DNA from: Tuctoria greenei
Lineage: Eukaryota > Streptophyta > Magnoliopsida > Poales > Poaceae
Direction of reading: 5' to 3'
Length of the DNA stretch: 64,000 nucleotides
Assembly: GCA_036927565.1 (NCBI GenBank)
Contig: JAYESD010000002.1
Location: 80,103,735-80,167,734 of the forward strand
The notes below the pieces were generated by a model, which had not been told where the DNA came from, made no database searches, and saw nothing but the letters and a program-made list of their open reading frames with translations. A program made the position numbers and the translations under genes. The first letter of the stretch is position 1. Each line of letters opens with the position of its first letter. Shown here piece by piece: positions 9,424 through 20,004 of this stretch.

Positions 9424-12400
9424 AATGGAGTTGGGTCTCCGCAAGAGCCATCTCACGACCGACGGTGATTTGAAGAAGGTCCGGACCATCATGGGGTGGT
9501 CCAGTGACTCCTTCAACCACCTGGTCTGCGTCGGCAAGCTCCCGTTCAAGAAGGGGCGCGCCGGTGACATGGTGTACTTCTCCGTGTACGCCGTGGTGGG
9601 ACTGATCCCACCCATCTCCACTTTTCTCTTGATGCTGCTAGACTTCTACGGTCTGTAGCTGTACCACCTCAGTCCCCACTCCATTCTTCTCGTGTCCACC
9701 TTCGTCCACTTCTGCGAGATGTGGGTGGTTATTCCCCCCCTGCGTCGAGCTCTTTTGCACCTTCCTTACCATCCACACCACCGGCAAGAGTGACGAGTAT
9801 CTTGGCTTCTACTATTTTGTGAAGCATAAGAAGTGTCCATACAAGTACTTGAGGTCGTTCCCTTCCGGCAAGTGGGACGACTGGAAGAAGGATTGGATTG
9901 TCATCACGGTGGAGGAGCATGAGAAGCTGGAACTGCCCGAAGGTCTTCCCAACATCGACACTGAAGCCTGGAGCGAAGTTCCGGTGTTGTCAGACACCTT
10001 CAACCCTGCCCTGACCAGGATCCACCAATGTGTGGAAGGAGGGGTGACTCCCCAGGCGGTATTCTACAACTTCCTGGTCAACAAGTGGGCTCCACTGAAG
10101 AAGAGGGAGAAGCTCGCCTGGGCCCTTAACAACGTGATGGACGACAACCGAATCGAGACCGGTTTGAAGTCCAACCTGGAAGGCGCATCTTTGGAGCTTC
10201 ATCTCAAGAAGTTCCAGCACGGCACCGATGTCGAGGGCGATGATTTGACTCCTCCGACAGCTTTCCTCCCTCTGAACATGGAGGCGGAGTTCAGCAGGGA
10301 GCTTCAGTAGAAGATGCCGGTGCTTGACAACCTCAGTGAAGTTGAGAGGCGTTCAGATTGGTGATCCCCGGAGCTTCCGAAGGTGGCGCTGCTCCTGCTT
10401 CGAGACAGAGAGTTGAAGTCATAGGCAAGGGCAAGGAGTTGGCCGAGCCCTCTAGTCGCAAGAGGAAGTTGAAGCACTCTGACGGGAGGTCCGTCAGACC
10501 TGCTCCTTCCGCAGCAGCTCCTTATCCCCGGAGGGGGAGGTCTTCAACGGCGATTCCCACTCCAACAGCAACGTCTCCTCGGGACGCCAGCTCCGACCAT
10601 GTGACTCCGGTACCAGTGCCAGCTAAGGGTCTAGGTCCAAGGGTCCTTCTCAGTCGAGGGCGGCCTCAACTAAGACGTCGCTAACGGCGGCAGCAAGTTT
10701 CGGGGAGCCTTCCGGAGCTACTACGCCAGTGGCGACTGGGTCCGGTCCTGAGCGTCCGGTGAAGAGGTTCCGTGCTAGCTGGAGCGGAAGCCTTCCAAGG
10801 TAAACTTGCTTTTTTACCTCAATTGGTTATTTTTTGTTGTAATCGTATTTTGAGTTTCTTCGTCCTTCATCCATAGGGTACCCAAAAAAGGGGATGAAGA
10901 TCCGGTTCCTACAACAACGGCTGATGATGTGCAGGCGGAGGCTCCGACTCCAATTCCAGCACCGTCCTAGGTGGTGGCTGAGGTCGCGGCAGCTCCGACG
11001 CCAGCTGTCGTGGTCCTTGACCTCGAGTCATCTCCTGAATCTCCCATGGTAGCGCTGGAACACAGGAATGAAGATGTACCTGTGGCACCAGCTACGGAGG
11101 TTGAAGCTCCAATTTTGGATGCTGAGATGATGGACGCTCCAGCCTCAGAGCCGGAGGTAACTGCAGTTCCGGCCCTAGAGCCGGATGTTGTTGAAGCCCC
11201 GGCGGTGGAGCCGGTGGTTGATGAAGTTCTGGCGCCTGAGCCGGTTGTTGCAGAAGTGCCGACGCCCGAGCCGATGGAGGTCGAAGCGCCGGGCGCCTAA
11301 ACCGGCAGTGGAGGAGGTACCAGTGTCGGAGCCAGAAGTGGCCTCAGCTCCGGCCGAATCTTCAACGCCTGCCCCGGAGGTGGCGGTTCCGGAGGTACCC
11401 GTGCCCGACCCAGGGTGCGCAGACGAAGCTGCCGGTCCTCTGCTTGAAGGACTAGTTGCTGATGACCTGGCGGCGAGACCTTCGAAGCTGACTCCGGAGG
11501 TAGAAACTTCTGTTGCAGGACCTTCCTCGGTGGCGGTCGAGGCTATCTCGATGGGCGGCTCTAGTGCCGTGGAAGCTCAGGGGACTGCTCTTGTAGAGTG
11601 GGACCCGATTTTTGTTATGGAGAACCCGCTGGAGCCAGCGGAGAGGGCCCTGATAGGTCCAGAGTCAATCCCCTTATCGTTGTCCATCGACAACGCCTGC
11701 TCCAGCCTTCATCAGGTTCAGCTGGCCTTTTACTACGACAGCAAGGTCATCGAGGAGGAGCGCCAAACCCTTAGGAGGTGGCGCAACCGGCTCCAATTTG
11801 AGACCAAGCTAGTGCAGACGAGGCTGCCCGACGACAAGGAGTGGGTGAAAAGGGAGAAGGCCCGGTTGGAGTACTGGGGCCAGCTGCTGGATGAGAGGGA
11901 AAGCATGGTGCGATCCCTCGACAACCAGTCTAGGGACATCCACGAACAGGCCATGGCTTCTAATGAAGTAGCGAATGATCGCCAGGAGAAGCTCAACGCC
12001 ATCGACGAAAACCTCGTCAAGCGCTGGGAGGCTCTTGAGGAGCGGGAGAAAAAGCTCGAAGATGAAGAGCAAAAACTCCTGGAGATGCAGGATGACCTCG
12101 TGAAGAGGGAGGAGGAGCTTACTCAGAGGATGACTCTAGGTGACAAGAGCCTCGCGGAGCGCACCAAGAAGTTGGAGGAGCTCTGCGAGAAAGAGGAGAA
12201 GAAGGCGTGGTAGCGGGGACAGGACCTCGCCAAGAGGGAGAACGAAGTTGCTGCCAGGAAGAAGAAAGTACGGGGTCGGGAGAGAGACCTGGTCGACCGC
12301 CGAAACAAGATCCACGTCCGAGAAGAGGAGCTTGGTAAACTCGAAAGGCAAGTTGCTGAAAAGATTTAGCAGCACGCCAAAGAGGTCGAGCGCCTTGCCC

Positions 12401-12825
12401 GGGAGGATTCGGAGCTTGCGGCGACCAAGAGGTCCTTGGAAGAGGTGCGAGGCTCAAGGGCCGCGGAGTACCAACAAGTATGGGACTTCTTGGGCAAAGC
12501 CAATGACGCGCTGACGCCGCTGGGATTTAGTCCCGTGCGTCCAGACGATCCGGAGTCGGAGCTGGACCAGGCGTTGAAGGCGTTGAGCTCGGCGGGCAAC
12601 AAGCTCAACAAGATGGGCGATGTCATCGTGGACCAGTTGGAAACTGAAGGACAATCACTGGTGAAGAACGTCGCAGAGTACATACTGACGTGCTACACAA
12701 GCCGGGATCCTCACTTCCCACTAGACCCGGTGCTTGAAGGTCCCATCGACGGAGAGGGAGATGCCGCTAAGGCCAGCATGTCGGAGGTTGCCCAAAAGGT
12801 CGCCTCGTTCTTCCATAGGATTTAG
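9424..12825 (+). pseudogene. Element C antisense ORF: putative gypsy-type transposon domain plus coiled coil, one intron
   Basis: This ORF runs opposite to the gypsy pol genes, in the place where Tat-lineage elements carry an antisense ORF. The N-terminus (9424-10310) contains a block like GLIPPISTFLLMLLDFYGL and LSPHSILLVSTFVHFCEM, typical of the Pfam 'putative gypsy type transposon' domain (Transposase_28). A basic Ser/Pro stretch follows. A 77-bp intron (10800-10876) then joins two segments in frame. Exon 2 has many Glu-Pro-Val repeats (about 11090-11420), then a long heptad-rich coiled coil (11700-12420) and a C-terminal domain ending FFHRI at 12825. Breaks include stops at 9656, 10682, 10968, 12211 and 12367, plus frameshifts near 9735, 10330 and 11290. 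Function is unknown. Confidence 0.8.
10800..10876 (+). other. Predicted intron in the element C antisense ORF
   Basis: The donor is AAG|GTAAAC and the acceptor is CATCCATAG|GG. The interval is T-rich and 77 bp long, a common size for plant introns. Removing it joins the flanking frames exactly (phase 2). Confidence 0.7.
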
Positions 12826-14219
12826 GATTTTCTCTTTGTATCTCCCACTTGTATCTTCTATTTTTTTCCTCAATTTTGTAATCTCTTGTCCCAAATTAAT
12901 GAAATCCAAGAAACTTATGAATTTCATTTTTTGTCTTCAACACGTTTGTCTCACTTGGCCCCCTGGTAGATGTACACAATTTGATTGCGGACATGTACCA
13001 AGAGGATGTAACATTTTGTTGAAGACTTGAGTGCTTAGAACTTGTATTTTGTAGGTCCGAAGTTGTCGATAGTAGGGCCCCCTGAGGTTGTTGGAGTGTA
13101 GTAGCTCCGGCAGTGACCTTTATCAACGCATAGAACGTCGACAGATGGTCCTCTGTGGTTGTCGGAGCTTGGTAGCTCCAGCAGCGTCCACTGTCAACAT
13201 GTAGAGCATCGACAGCAGACCCCATTATGGTGTCCTTCTATCATCTTTTCTTCACGTTGATGGCTGGCCCCCTGGATTTGTCGGAGCTTGGTAGCTCCGG
13301 CGACGCCTACTATCAATGTTTATAACATCGACAACGGGCCACCTTAGGGGATATTGAAGCTTTTATAGCTCCGGCATCATCCACCATCATCATGAGATTT
13401 ATTTTTTCCTGCACACTGAAGTCAAGAAAAATAGTAAAATCTGTTTCTTATCTATAACTCGATTGCCGCTTACTATTCCCGAAAGAAACTTTTAGATCGA
13501 TGACAATTCTGTATACAATCAAGCACATTTGTTTGTTTTCTTCAGGTCCAATCGTTCCTGGACTCGCCTTACTTCAGGCTGCCGGGGTGTAGATAGAGTG
13601 GTGTACTTAGGGTGCAGGACCAGGCTAAGTCGATAGCACACTCCGAACCTAGATTGGCTTGGTGGCATTCAGGCGAGTAGGCCATTCAACAATGTTAAGA
13701 CCCGAAAGAATTGCCAATGCAACTTGAATTATACATGAATTGGTCAAGCTAAAGTTTCTTGAGAACTGCACAACTTTGTTATAGACAGGAAAGAGAAAAA
13801 TAAAAAATATTGAGCCTGTACAAAATAAATGCACGTGGAGTCTGTTTTCACATAATGATATATTTCATTATAGGTCCGGGGTACAGGGGAAACAAGTACA
13901 CTCTTAGGGTACGGAACCAGGCTAAGTGTGTTACATTTCTTGTTTGACCCAGGGTAACTAGCTACACTTTTAGTTCTGAGACTGTGTCAAGTGTTGCCTG
14001 AACCGTGCGGTTCTTTCGGGAAAGGTCCGGCTGTCCTCCCGGAAAAGCTACCCAACTCTGTACAATGACGCTATAACATACATCATATGTAACTACAGAC
14101 TCACCTCCGTGATGTTAAGTGTAGAACTTACAGAGGTGCTCAATGTTCCAAGGATTAGGGAGCGGTGTCCCATCCTTGGTTGCCAAGCGAACGCATCCGG
14201 GACGGGATACTTTGATCAC
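12826..14219. repeat. Element C inter-ORF region with degenerate tandem repeats
   Basis: There is no gene here. Between about 13040 and 13390 four diverged units of roughly 90-110 bp repeat the core TCGGAGCTTGGTAGCTCCGG followed by a TATCAACATGTAGAACATCGAC-like tail. Several units begin with GGCCCCCTGG, the same string that forms the polypurine-tract complement beside the LTR. A second weaker repeat, with a core like CTTAGGGT-CAGG-CCAGGCTAAGT, recurs around 13600, 13910 and 13960. Tat/Ogre elements are known for such hypervariable repeats in this region. Confidence 0.7.
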
Positions 14220-15527
14220 TCAGAAGGGTCCATCCCAGCTGGGGGAAAGTTTGTTTAACCCTTCTCGAGTTTGTATTCTCCGTAGCACCAGATCGCCTTC
14301 CTCGAGCTGTCGGTTATGCACATGCCTTTGATGATAGCGCCAGAGTGCTTGGCGATATCGTGCGTTTCGAACAGCTGCTCGACACCTTCCCTCTTCAACG
14401 AGGTCAAGGTCTTCACGCCGGAGCTGGTCCTGTGTGGCTTCGTCGAAGGTCCGGACCCGGAATGACCCCAAGGTGATTTTCGGAGGAAGGACTGCTTCAG
14501 TTCTGTACACTAGGAAGAAGGTTGTCTCTCCAGTTGACCGGTTTGGAATTATCCTGTTGGCCCACAGGGTGGGCGAAAGCTCTTCAATCCAGTTGGCTCC
14601 ATGTTTTTTCAGGCGCTCATATGTGCGCGTCTTGAGTGCTTTTAGGATTTCTGCATTTGCTCTCTCGGCTTGGCCATTGCTTGTCGCGTGAGCTACGGAG
14701 GCATAGATGACTTGGATGCCGAGGTCTTCGCAATATCCTTGGAATGCAGAGCTTGTGAATTGGGTCCCGTTATCAGTTATGATCTTGTTTGGGACTCCAA
14801 ATCTGCATACTATGGACTGCAAAAAATTGATAGCTGATTGCTTGTTTATTGTCACAACTGGAGTTGCTTCCGGCCACTTGGTGAACTTGTCGATGGCGAC
14901 ATACAGAAACTTGTAACCTCCGACGGCTCTTGGGAAAGGTCCCAAGATATCCATCCCCCACACAGCGAATGGCCATGTAGGAGGTATCATTTGTAGAGGT
15001 TGAGATGGTGTGTGAATTTGCTTTGCATGGAACTGGCATGCTTCACATTTCTTCACCAGCTCGTTTGCATCCTGGAGTGTTGTAGGCCAGTAAAAACCAT
15101 GCCGGAAGGCTTTACCGACCAGCGTGCGGGAAGACGCGTGGTTCCCACACTCGCCTCCATGGATTTCCGCGAGGAGCTCACAGCCTTCTTCCCTTGTAAT
15201 GCACCGCATTAGGACGCCGTTGGCACCACGCCGATAGAGATCCCCTTCTACGAGTGTGTATATTTTAGCCAATCTGACTATCCGGTCAGCAGATACATTA
15301 TCTTTAGGAAGGATGTTGTGTTTCAAGTAGCTCCGGATCTCTGAGATCCATGCATCGGTGCTAACTTGAGCATTTGAGTCTTGCGTGCTGGGTTGCTCGA
15401 AGCTTCCTGCAGCACCTACGACCCTTGATGGATGCCATGGTAACAGGGCCATCGAGATCGCCAGCTTCGAGGTACTGATCTCGCCCCCTTCGCTCAATTT
15501 GGCAGGCTGAGCTGTTGGTCTTGACAA
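14220..15527 (-). pseudogene. Element C integrase (Ty3/gypsy, Tat-like)
   Basis: This is one long open frame of 435 codons on the minus strand. It has an HHCC zinc-binding region (GECGNHASSRTLVGKA...CEACQFHAK) and an rve core with the D of WGMDILGPFPRA, the D of IITDNGTQFTS and the E of SNGQAERANAE. A C-terminal segment ends LSPSWDGPF. It lacks a chromodomain, as expected for Tat rather than chromoviruses. The start is not a true start: the frame is the 3' end of a polyprotein whose earlier part is shifted near 15530-15650. Confidence 0.92.
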
Positions 15528-15656
15528 TCTTCGGACGAAGGTTCCGTCGGGAACCGGAGCTCCGGTTGAAGCTTTCGTCGAGAGTTCGTCAGATTCAGCG
15601 TTGTTGAGACGCTGGACATGGCAAAGATCTAGGACTTCGAAGTCCTTCTGAAGCTA

Positions 15657-16034
15657 CTAGACTTCAAGTAGATATGCAACTAGTTGAGGGTTGTTGCAGC
15701 AACATTCACCATTGACTTGTTTTATAATGAGCTGCGAATCACCCTTTACCAGCAGCTGCTTGACACCATATGATAGTGCCACCTTGAGCCCATAGATTAA
15801 TGCTTCATACTCCGCCATGTTTTTGGTCGCCTTGAAATCAAGGTGAACCATGTATTTGACCTTTTCCCCGGTCACAGCGAGGAGAAGGATTCCAGCTCTG
15901 ACTTCCTGCTTCTGCATGGAGCCATCGAAGTAGTGAGGCTCGGTGAAGATCGGAACCTTTGGTTCCATCTTCTGCTCAGTGGGGCCCCCAGGATTTGATG
16001 GAGAGGGGGTCCATTCCGCCACGAAGTCCGCCAA
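15657..16034 (-). pseudogene. Element C additional RNase H-like domain
   Basis: The minus strand carries YFDGSMQKQEVRAGILL, then KNMAEYEALIYGLKVALSYG and LVKGDSQLIIKQVNGE. This D-E-D arrangement is the pattern of the second, 'archaeal-type' RNase H that Tat-lineage elements carry between the usual RNase H and the integrase. It follows the standard RNase H with a frame break near 16040. The presence of this domain is a main reason for the Tat call. Confidence 0.82.
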
Positions 16035-16039
16035 TGCTT

Positions 16040-17652
16040 GACTCTTGATCGATTATCTTGGGATGAATTCAAGATCAAACTCGACCAATTCCGCTGCCCA
16101 CTTTGCAATGTTCCCCGTAGAGTTGGGGTTATGCAAGATTGCACGCAGTGGATAAGAGGTTACCACTGAAATCTTGTGAGCTTGGAAGTAGTGACGAAGC
16201 TTCCTAGAGGCAATAAGAACTGCGTAGAGCAGCTTTTGCACCTCTAAGTACCGAGTCTTGGCATCATGAAGTACTTCGCTGATGAAATACACTGGGTGCT
16301 GGACTGTCTGGACCCTCCCGGAGGGGCACGAAGCTTCCTCCTCATCAACCCGGACCCTCCCAGAGGGGCCAGACCTTCTTCGGGGACCTCCAGGTTCTTG
16401 CTTGAGAAACCCGGAGCTTCTTCTGAAGCAACCCGAACCTTCCCGAAGGGGTCCGAATCTTCTTGTTCAGCAACAATGACTCCTTCATTTGAAGGAGGTT
16501 GATCCTCTGGCGTCTCGCCTTGAGGATCCGGGTCTTGGAGCTGGGATCCAGACTCGCCTTCAGGTAGCTCCGAACCCTCCCAGAGGGGTCTGGCTCCCTG
16601 AACTGGAGATCGTTCTGGTCTTTCTGCAACCAGGACCATGTTGATAACTTCGTCAACTACTGAAATGTAAAGCAGAAGTGGCTCACCAGGATCTGAAGCT
16701 ACCAAAGTTGGTAGAGTGGTGAGGAACTGCTTTAGCTCTTGGAAAGCCTTTTCTGCTTCTCTAGACCGTTGGAATGGTCCGAACTTCCTCAATAATTTGA
16801 AGAAGGGTAGTGAACATTCCGCCAGTCTTGAGATGAACCGGGTGAGGGCAGCTAGACATCCAGTCAGCTTCTGGACGTCCTTGATGCGAGCTGGTGGTCG
16901 CATGTCTTCAATAGCTTTAATCTTCGTCGGATTCGCCTCTATTCCTCGGTGGTTCACCAAGAATCCAAGAAGCTTCCCGGAGCTAACCCCGAAGACACAC
17001 TTGTCTGGGTTCAGCTTTGTGCGTGTGATTCGCAACTTGTCGAAGACAGCTTGCAAAGTATCAAGGAATTACTCCTTGTTGTTGATCTTGACGACGATGT
17101 CCTCGACGTACACTTCCACTACATCTCTGATGAGCTCTCCAAACGTTTTGTACATAGCTCGCACAAATGTTGAAGTACCGTTTCTGAGACCGAATGGCAT
17201 GGCCGTGTAACAATATAATCCATCTACTGTGATGAAGGAAGTATGCTCTTCATCTTCTCTAAACATTCTGATTTGATGGTACCTAGAATATGCGTCTAGG
17301 AAACACAATAATTCACACCCGGAGGTGGAATCCACTATCTGATCTATTGTAGGTAGTGGAAATGGATCCTTAGGACATGCCTTATTCAGTGTAGTGTAGT
17401 CGATACACATCCGAAGCTTCCCACCGGCCTTGGGTACAAAGACTGGGTTTGCCAGCCATTTTGGGTGGAAGACTTCTCGGATGAATCCAGCTTCGAGCAA
17501 CTCTTCACTTCTTGACGTATGAAGTTCTGTCGCTCTATTGATTGCTTCTGAGGCTTCTGATATACAGGCCGAGTGTCGGGATAAATCTTCAAATTATGCT
17601 CAATCACTTCCCTATGGATCCCAGACATTTGTGATGGTTGCCAGGAAAACAC
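16040..17652 (-). pseudogene. Element C reverse transcriptase and RNase H
   Basis: RT motifs include NPVFVPKAGGKLRMCIDYTTLNKACPKD, FLDAYSRYHQI, MPFGLRNG and YVEDIVVK, where the usual YVDD has Glu at its first acid. The thumb/connection (LGFLVNHRGIEANPTKI) leads into RNase H. RNase H is interrupted in frame at about 16310-16630 by some 105 residues rich in Pro, Glu and Gly, before resuming with VYFISEVLHDAKTRY and KLRHYFQAHKI. Frames change near 17500 and 16250, and a stop follows KINNKE at 17069. Confidence 0.9.
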
Positions 17653-17659
17653 GTCGACA

Positions 17660-18549
17660 TTAGCCCGAAGGAAAGTGATGAGCGCGAGTTCCTATTTATT
17701 GTTCAGACCTCCCGATATACGAGTGGTCTGAGCAACATCGGAACCAATTTGGACGACTTTGACGGGAATGTGGGTGTCGCCTCTTGGTTGCACGCGAGGT
17801 GCGGAGGTTGAGCCTCGATGATGAATGCTCGGGGTTTTTAGAGCTTGCTCTTTTCCAGATTCTTCCTCCTGCTATAGCAAGCGCATGGAGTTCTTCCAGA
17901 GCAGTAACTCTGGCGGTGCGATCTCCACGGATCCGGAGAACACCTGATGGTGTTGGCATCTTCAACACCAAGTAGCCATAATGAGCATCAACCATGAATT
18001 TGTACAAGGCTCGCCTGCCCAAGATGGCGTTGAATGGCAAGTTGATCTGCGCCATGTCGAAACCAACTTCTCAGTCCTGTAATTCTCCCGGGTCCCGAAG
18101 GTCACTGGGAGAGTAATGGCACCGAGTGGAGTTATGGCCCCAGGACCTACTGCAGAGAAAGGTCGGGAGGGGCGAAGATCCGAAGGTCGGAGCTGAAGCT
18201 TGACGAAGGCCTCAAAGCTTATGAGGTTCAACCCTAAACCACCGTCAACCATAACATGGTGGAGCTAGATGTTGTTGATGGTCGGAGATACCATCAGAGG
18301 AAGTTGTCCAGCTCCGATCATGTTTCGAGGGCAGTCTGAAGCATCAAAAGTGATGGCAGTGTCCATCCACTTCCATTGAGGCTCCGCCCTGGCGGTGGGA
18401 GCTACAAAGGCCATGACCCGCCGCATTGTCTTGAGGACACGACGGGAGGTGATGTCCCACGAACCACCAAAGATGGTGTTCATGGTTTTCCGACGCTCGT
18501 TGTTGGAGACGTCGGAGTCATCGTCAACGGAGGTGTAAACAGCCTTCAA
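17660..18549 (-). pseudogene. Element C protease region
   Basis: The minus strand shows PRNMIGAGQLPLMVSPTINN, then the protease-like VMVDGGLGLNLIS, and NAILGRRALYKFMV. Tat elements use a DGGSGLN-type active site; here Ser is replaced by Leu. A stop near 18265 and a frameshift near 18060 break it. It lies between gag and RT, as in all gypsy elements. Confidence 0.72.
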
Positions 18550-19990
18550 GACCTTTTTGGGGTCATGAAAGCCTAACTCCTCTTCAGCCGGAGCTTCATC
18601 GACTTTTTGTTTTCCTTCCCTTTGATGGAAAGGAGCTTCTTCTCACCACTTGTTGTAGTGCTCGGCGAGGTTCTGGACCTCTTGGCAGCCTTCCAGGTTG
18701 TGGCTGTTCATCTTGTGTATGGGACACCACATCTTGGAGCTGCCACCGTCTTCAGACGAAGACCGAGGTTGTTTCTCGGTGCGTGGCCCCCGGCCACCCA
18801 GAGCTGCAGCAGCTGCAGCAGTAGGTGTGCCGGCCGACGGCTTCTTCTTGCCGTTGGACTTTTTTTTCTTCTTGCCACTCCCGGAGGTAGCAGCTTCACC
18901 CTTGGAGGACTTTTTGTTGTCCTCCGGAGGTGGTTTGGAGTGCATTTCACGACCCTCCGCAGCCTTGGCACACTTGTCTGCCAAGCTGAAGAGTTCCGTG
19001 ACGCTGGTGACTTCCTGGTCGCCAGCTTCTCCAGCATCTTCTTGTCTCGAACGCCCTGTCTGAATGCCACAATAACAGAGGCGCTTGAGATAGAAGGAAT
19101 GGTATTTCGTACCTAGGAGAACCTCTAGATGAAAGATCGCAGGGACTCTCCCCCCTTCTGCTTGACAGCAAAAAGGTCCAGTTCCGTGCCTGGTCGGGTG
19201 TGTGAGCTCTCGAAGTTGGCAGTGAACTGTTGGCATAGTTCCGCCCAACTGTTGATGGAGTCAGGTGGAAGGCTCATGAACTAAGACCTAGCGGTCCCAG
19301 TTAAAACCACAGGGAAATAATTGGCCATCACGGCCTCATTTCCCCCAGCCGCAAGGATAGCGGTGGAGTAGATTTGGAGAAATTCAGCGGGATTGACAGT
19401 CCCGTCAAATTTCTTCGGCAGGTGAGGCCAAAACTTTAGTGGCCATCTGACCATGAGTAGGTGCATGGCCAAGGCAGAATAGCCTCCTCCTACTCCCTCA
19501 GGACAGGGCTGTCCCGAGCCTCTCGCCTCTTGCGAGCACGCTCGATGTGGACACGGCTGTCCTGTTGTCGATAACGACGATCGAGCTCAGCCCGGAGGTC
19601 ATGAGTCGAAAGCCTCGTTATTGTGTTGGTACGTCGCGCCCCAGAAGGCAGTGACGTCGCCTGCTGAGACGCAACACGCCTCCTGTGCTGTGAAGCGTGC
19701 GGACCGAGTCTAACCGACAAGGTCCGATGCTGTGATTGGGCCCGTCCCGAGAGGGTAGGACCTTGGTTGCTGATGCGATCGGCTGCTGCTGCAAACAAAT
19801 GATCCACATCAGCTCTCCACTGCTCCATTGCACCCTAGGATGCTCCTGGAGGCGGCGGACGTTGGAGAAGAGCACGCGCAACATGAAGCGCGTGTTCTGG
19901 GTTGTTGTTCACCAATGTAGTGACCGACGCAAACGCACCATCTCGCTGTCTAGCTTGGTTCGCCGGTGCGGACGGTGGCGGTGGTGGCAT
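18550..19990 (-). pseudogene. Element C gag
   Basis: The ATG at 19988-19990 opens a proline-rich N-terminus (MPPPPPSAPANQARQ). A charged segment follows (RAELDRRYRQQDSR), then the retrotransposon gag core (PKKFDGTVNPAEFLQIYSTA, then GNEAVMANYFPVVLTG) and a Lys/Ser-rich tail with a Cys/His remnant (WCPIHKMNSHNLEGC). Stops and shifts fall near 19833, 19490, 19280 and 19080. The start codon lies only 15 bases from the junction with duplicated element B sequence, so the leader and primer site are missing. Confidence 0.82.
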
Positions 19991-20004
19991 GACTCCTGCT
20001 GGAA

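Noticed and set aside
12119..12457. Long minus-strand ORFs opposite the coiled coil of element C
   Set aside because: They are shadows of a GC-rich, heptad-repeat coding strand with Ser/Leu/Pro-biased translation and no motif.
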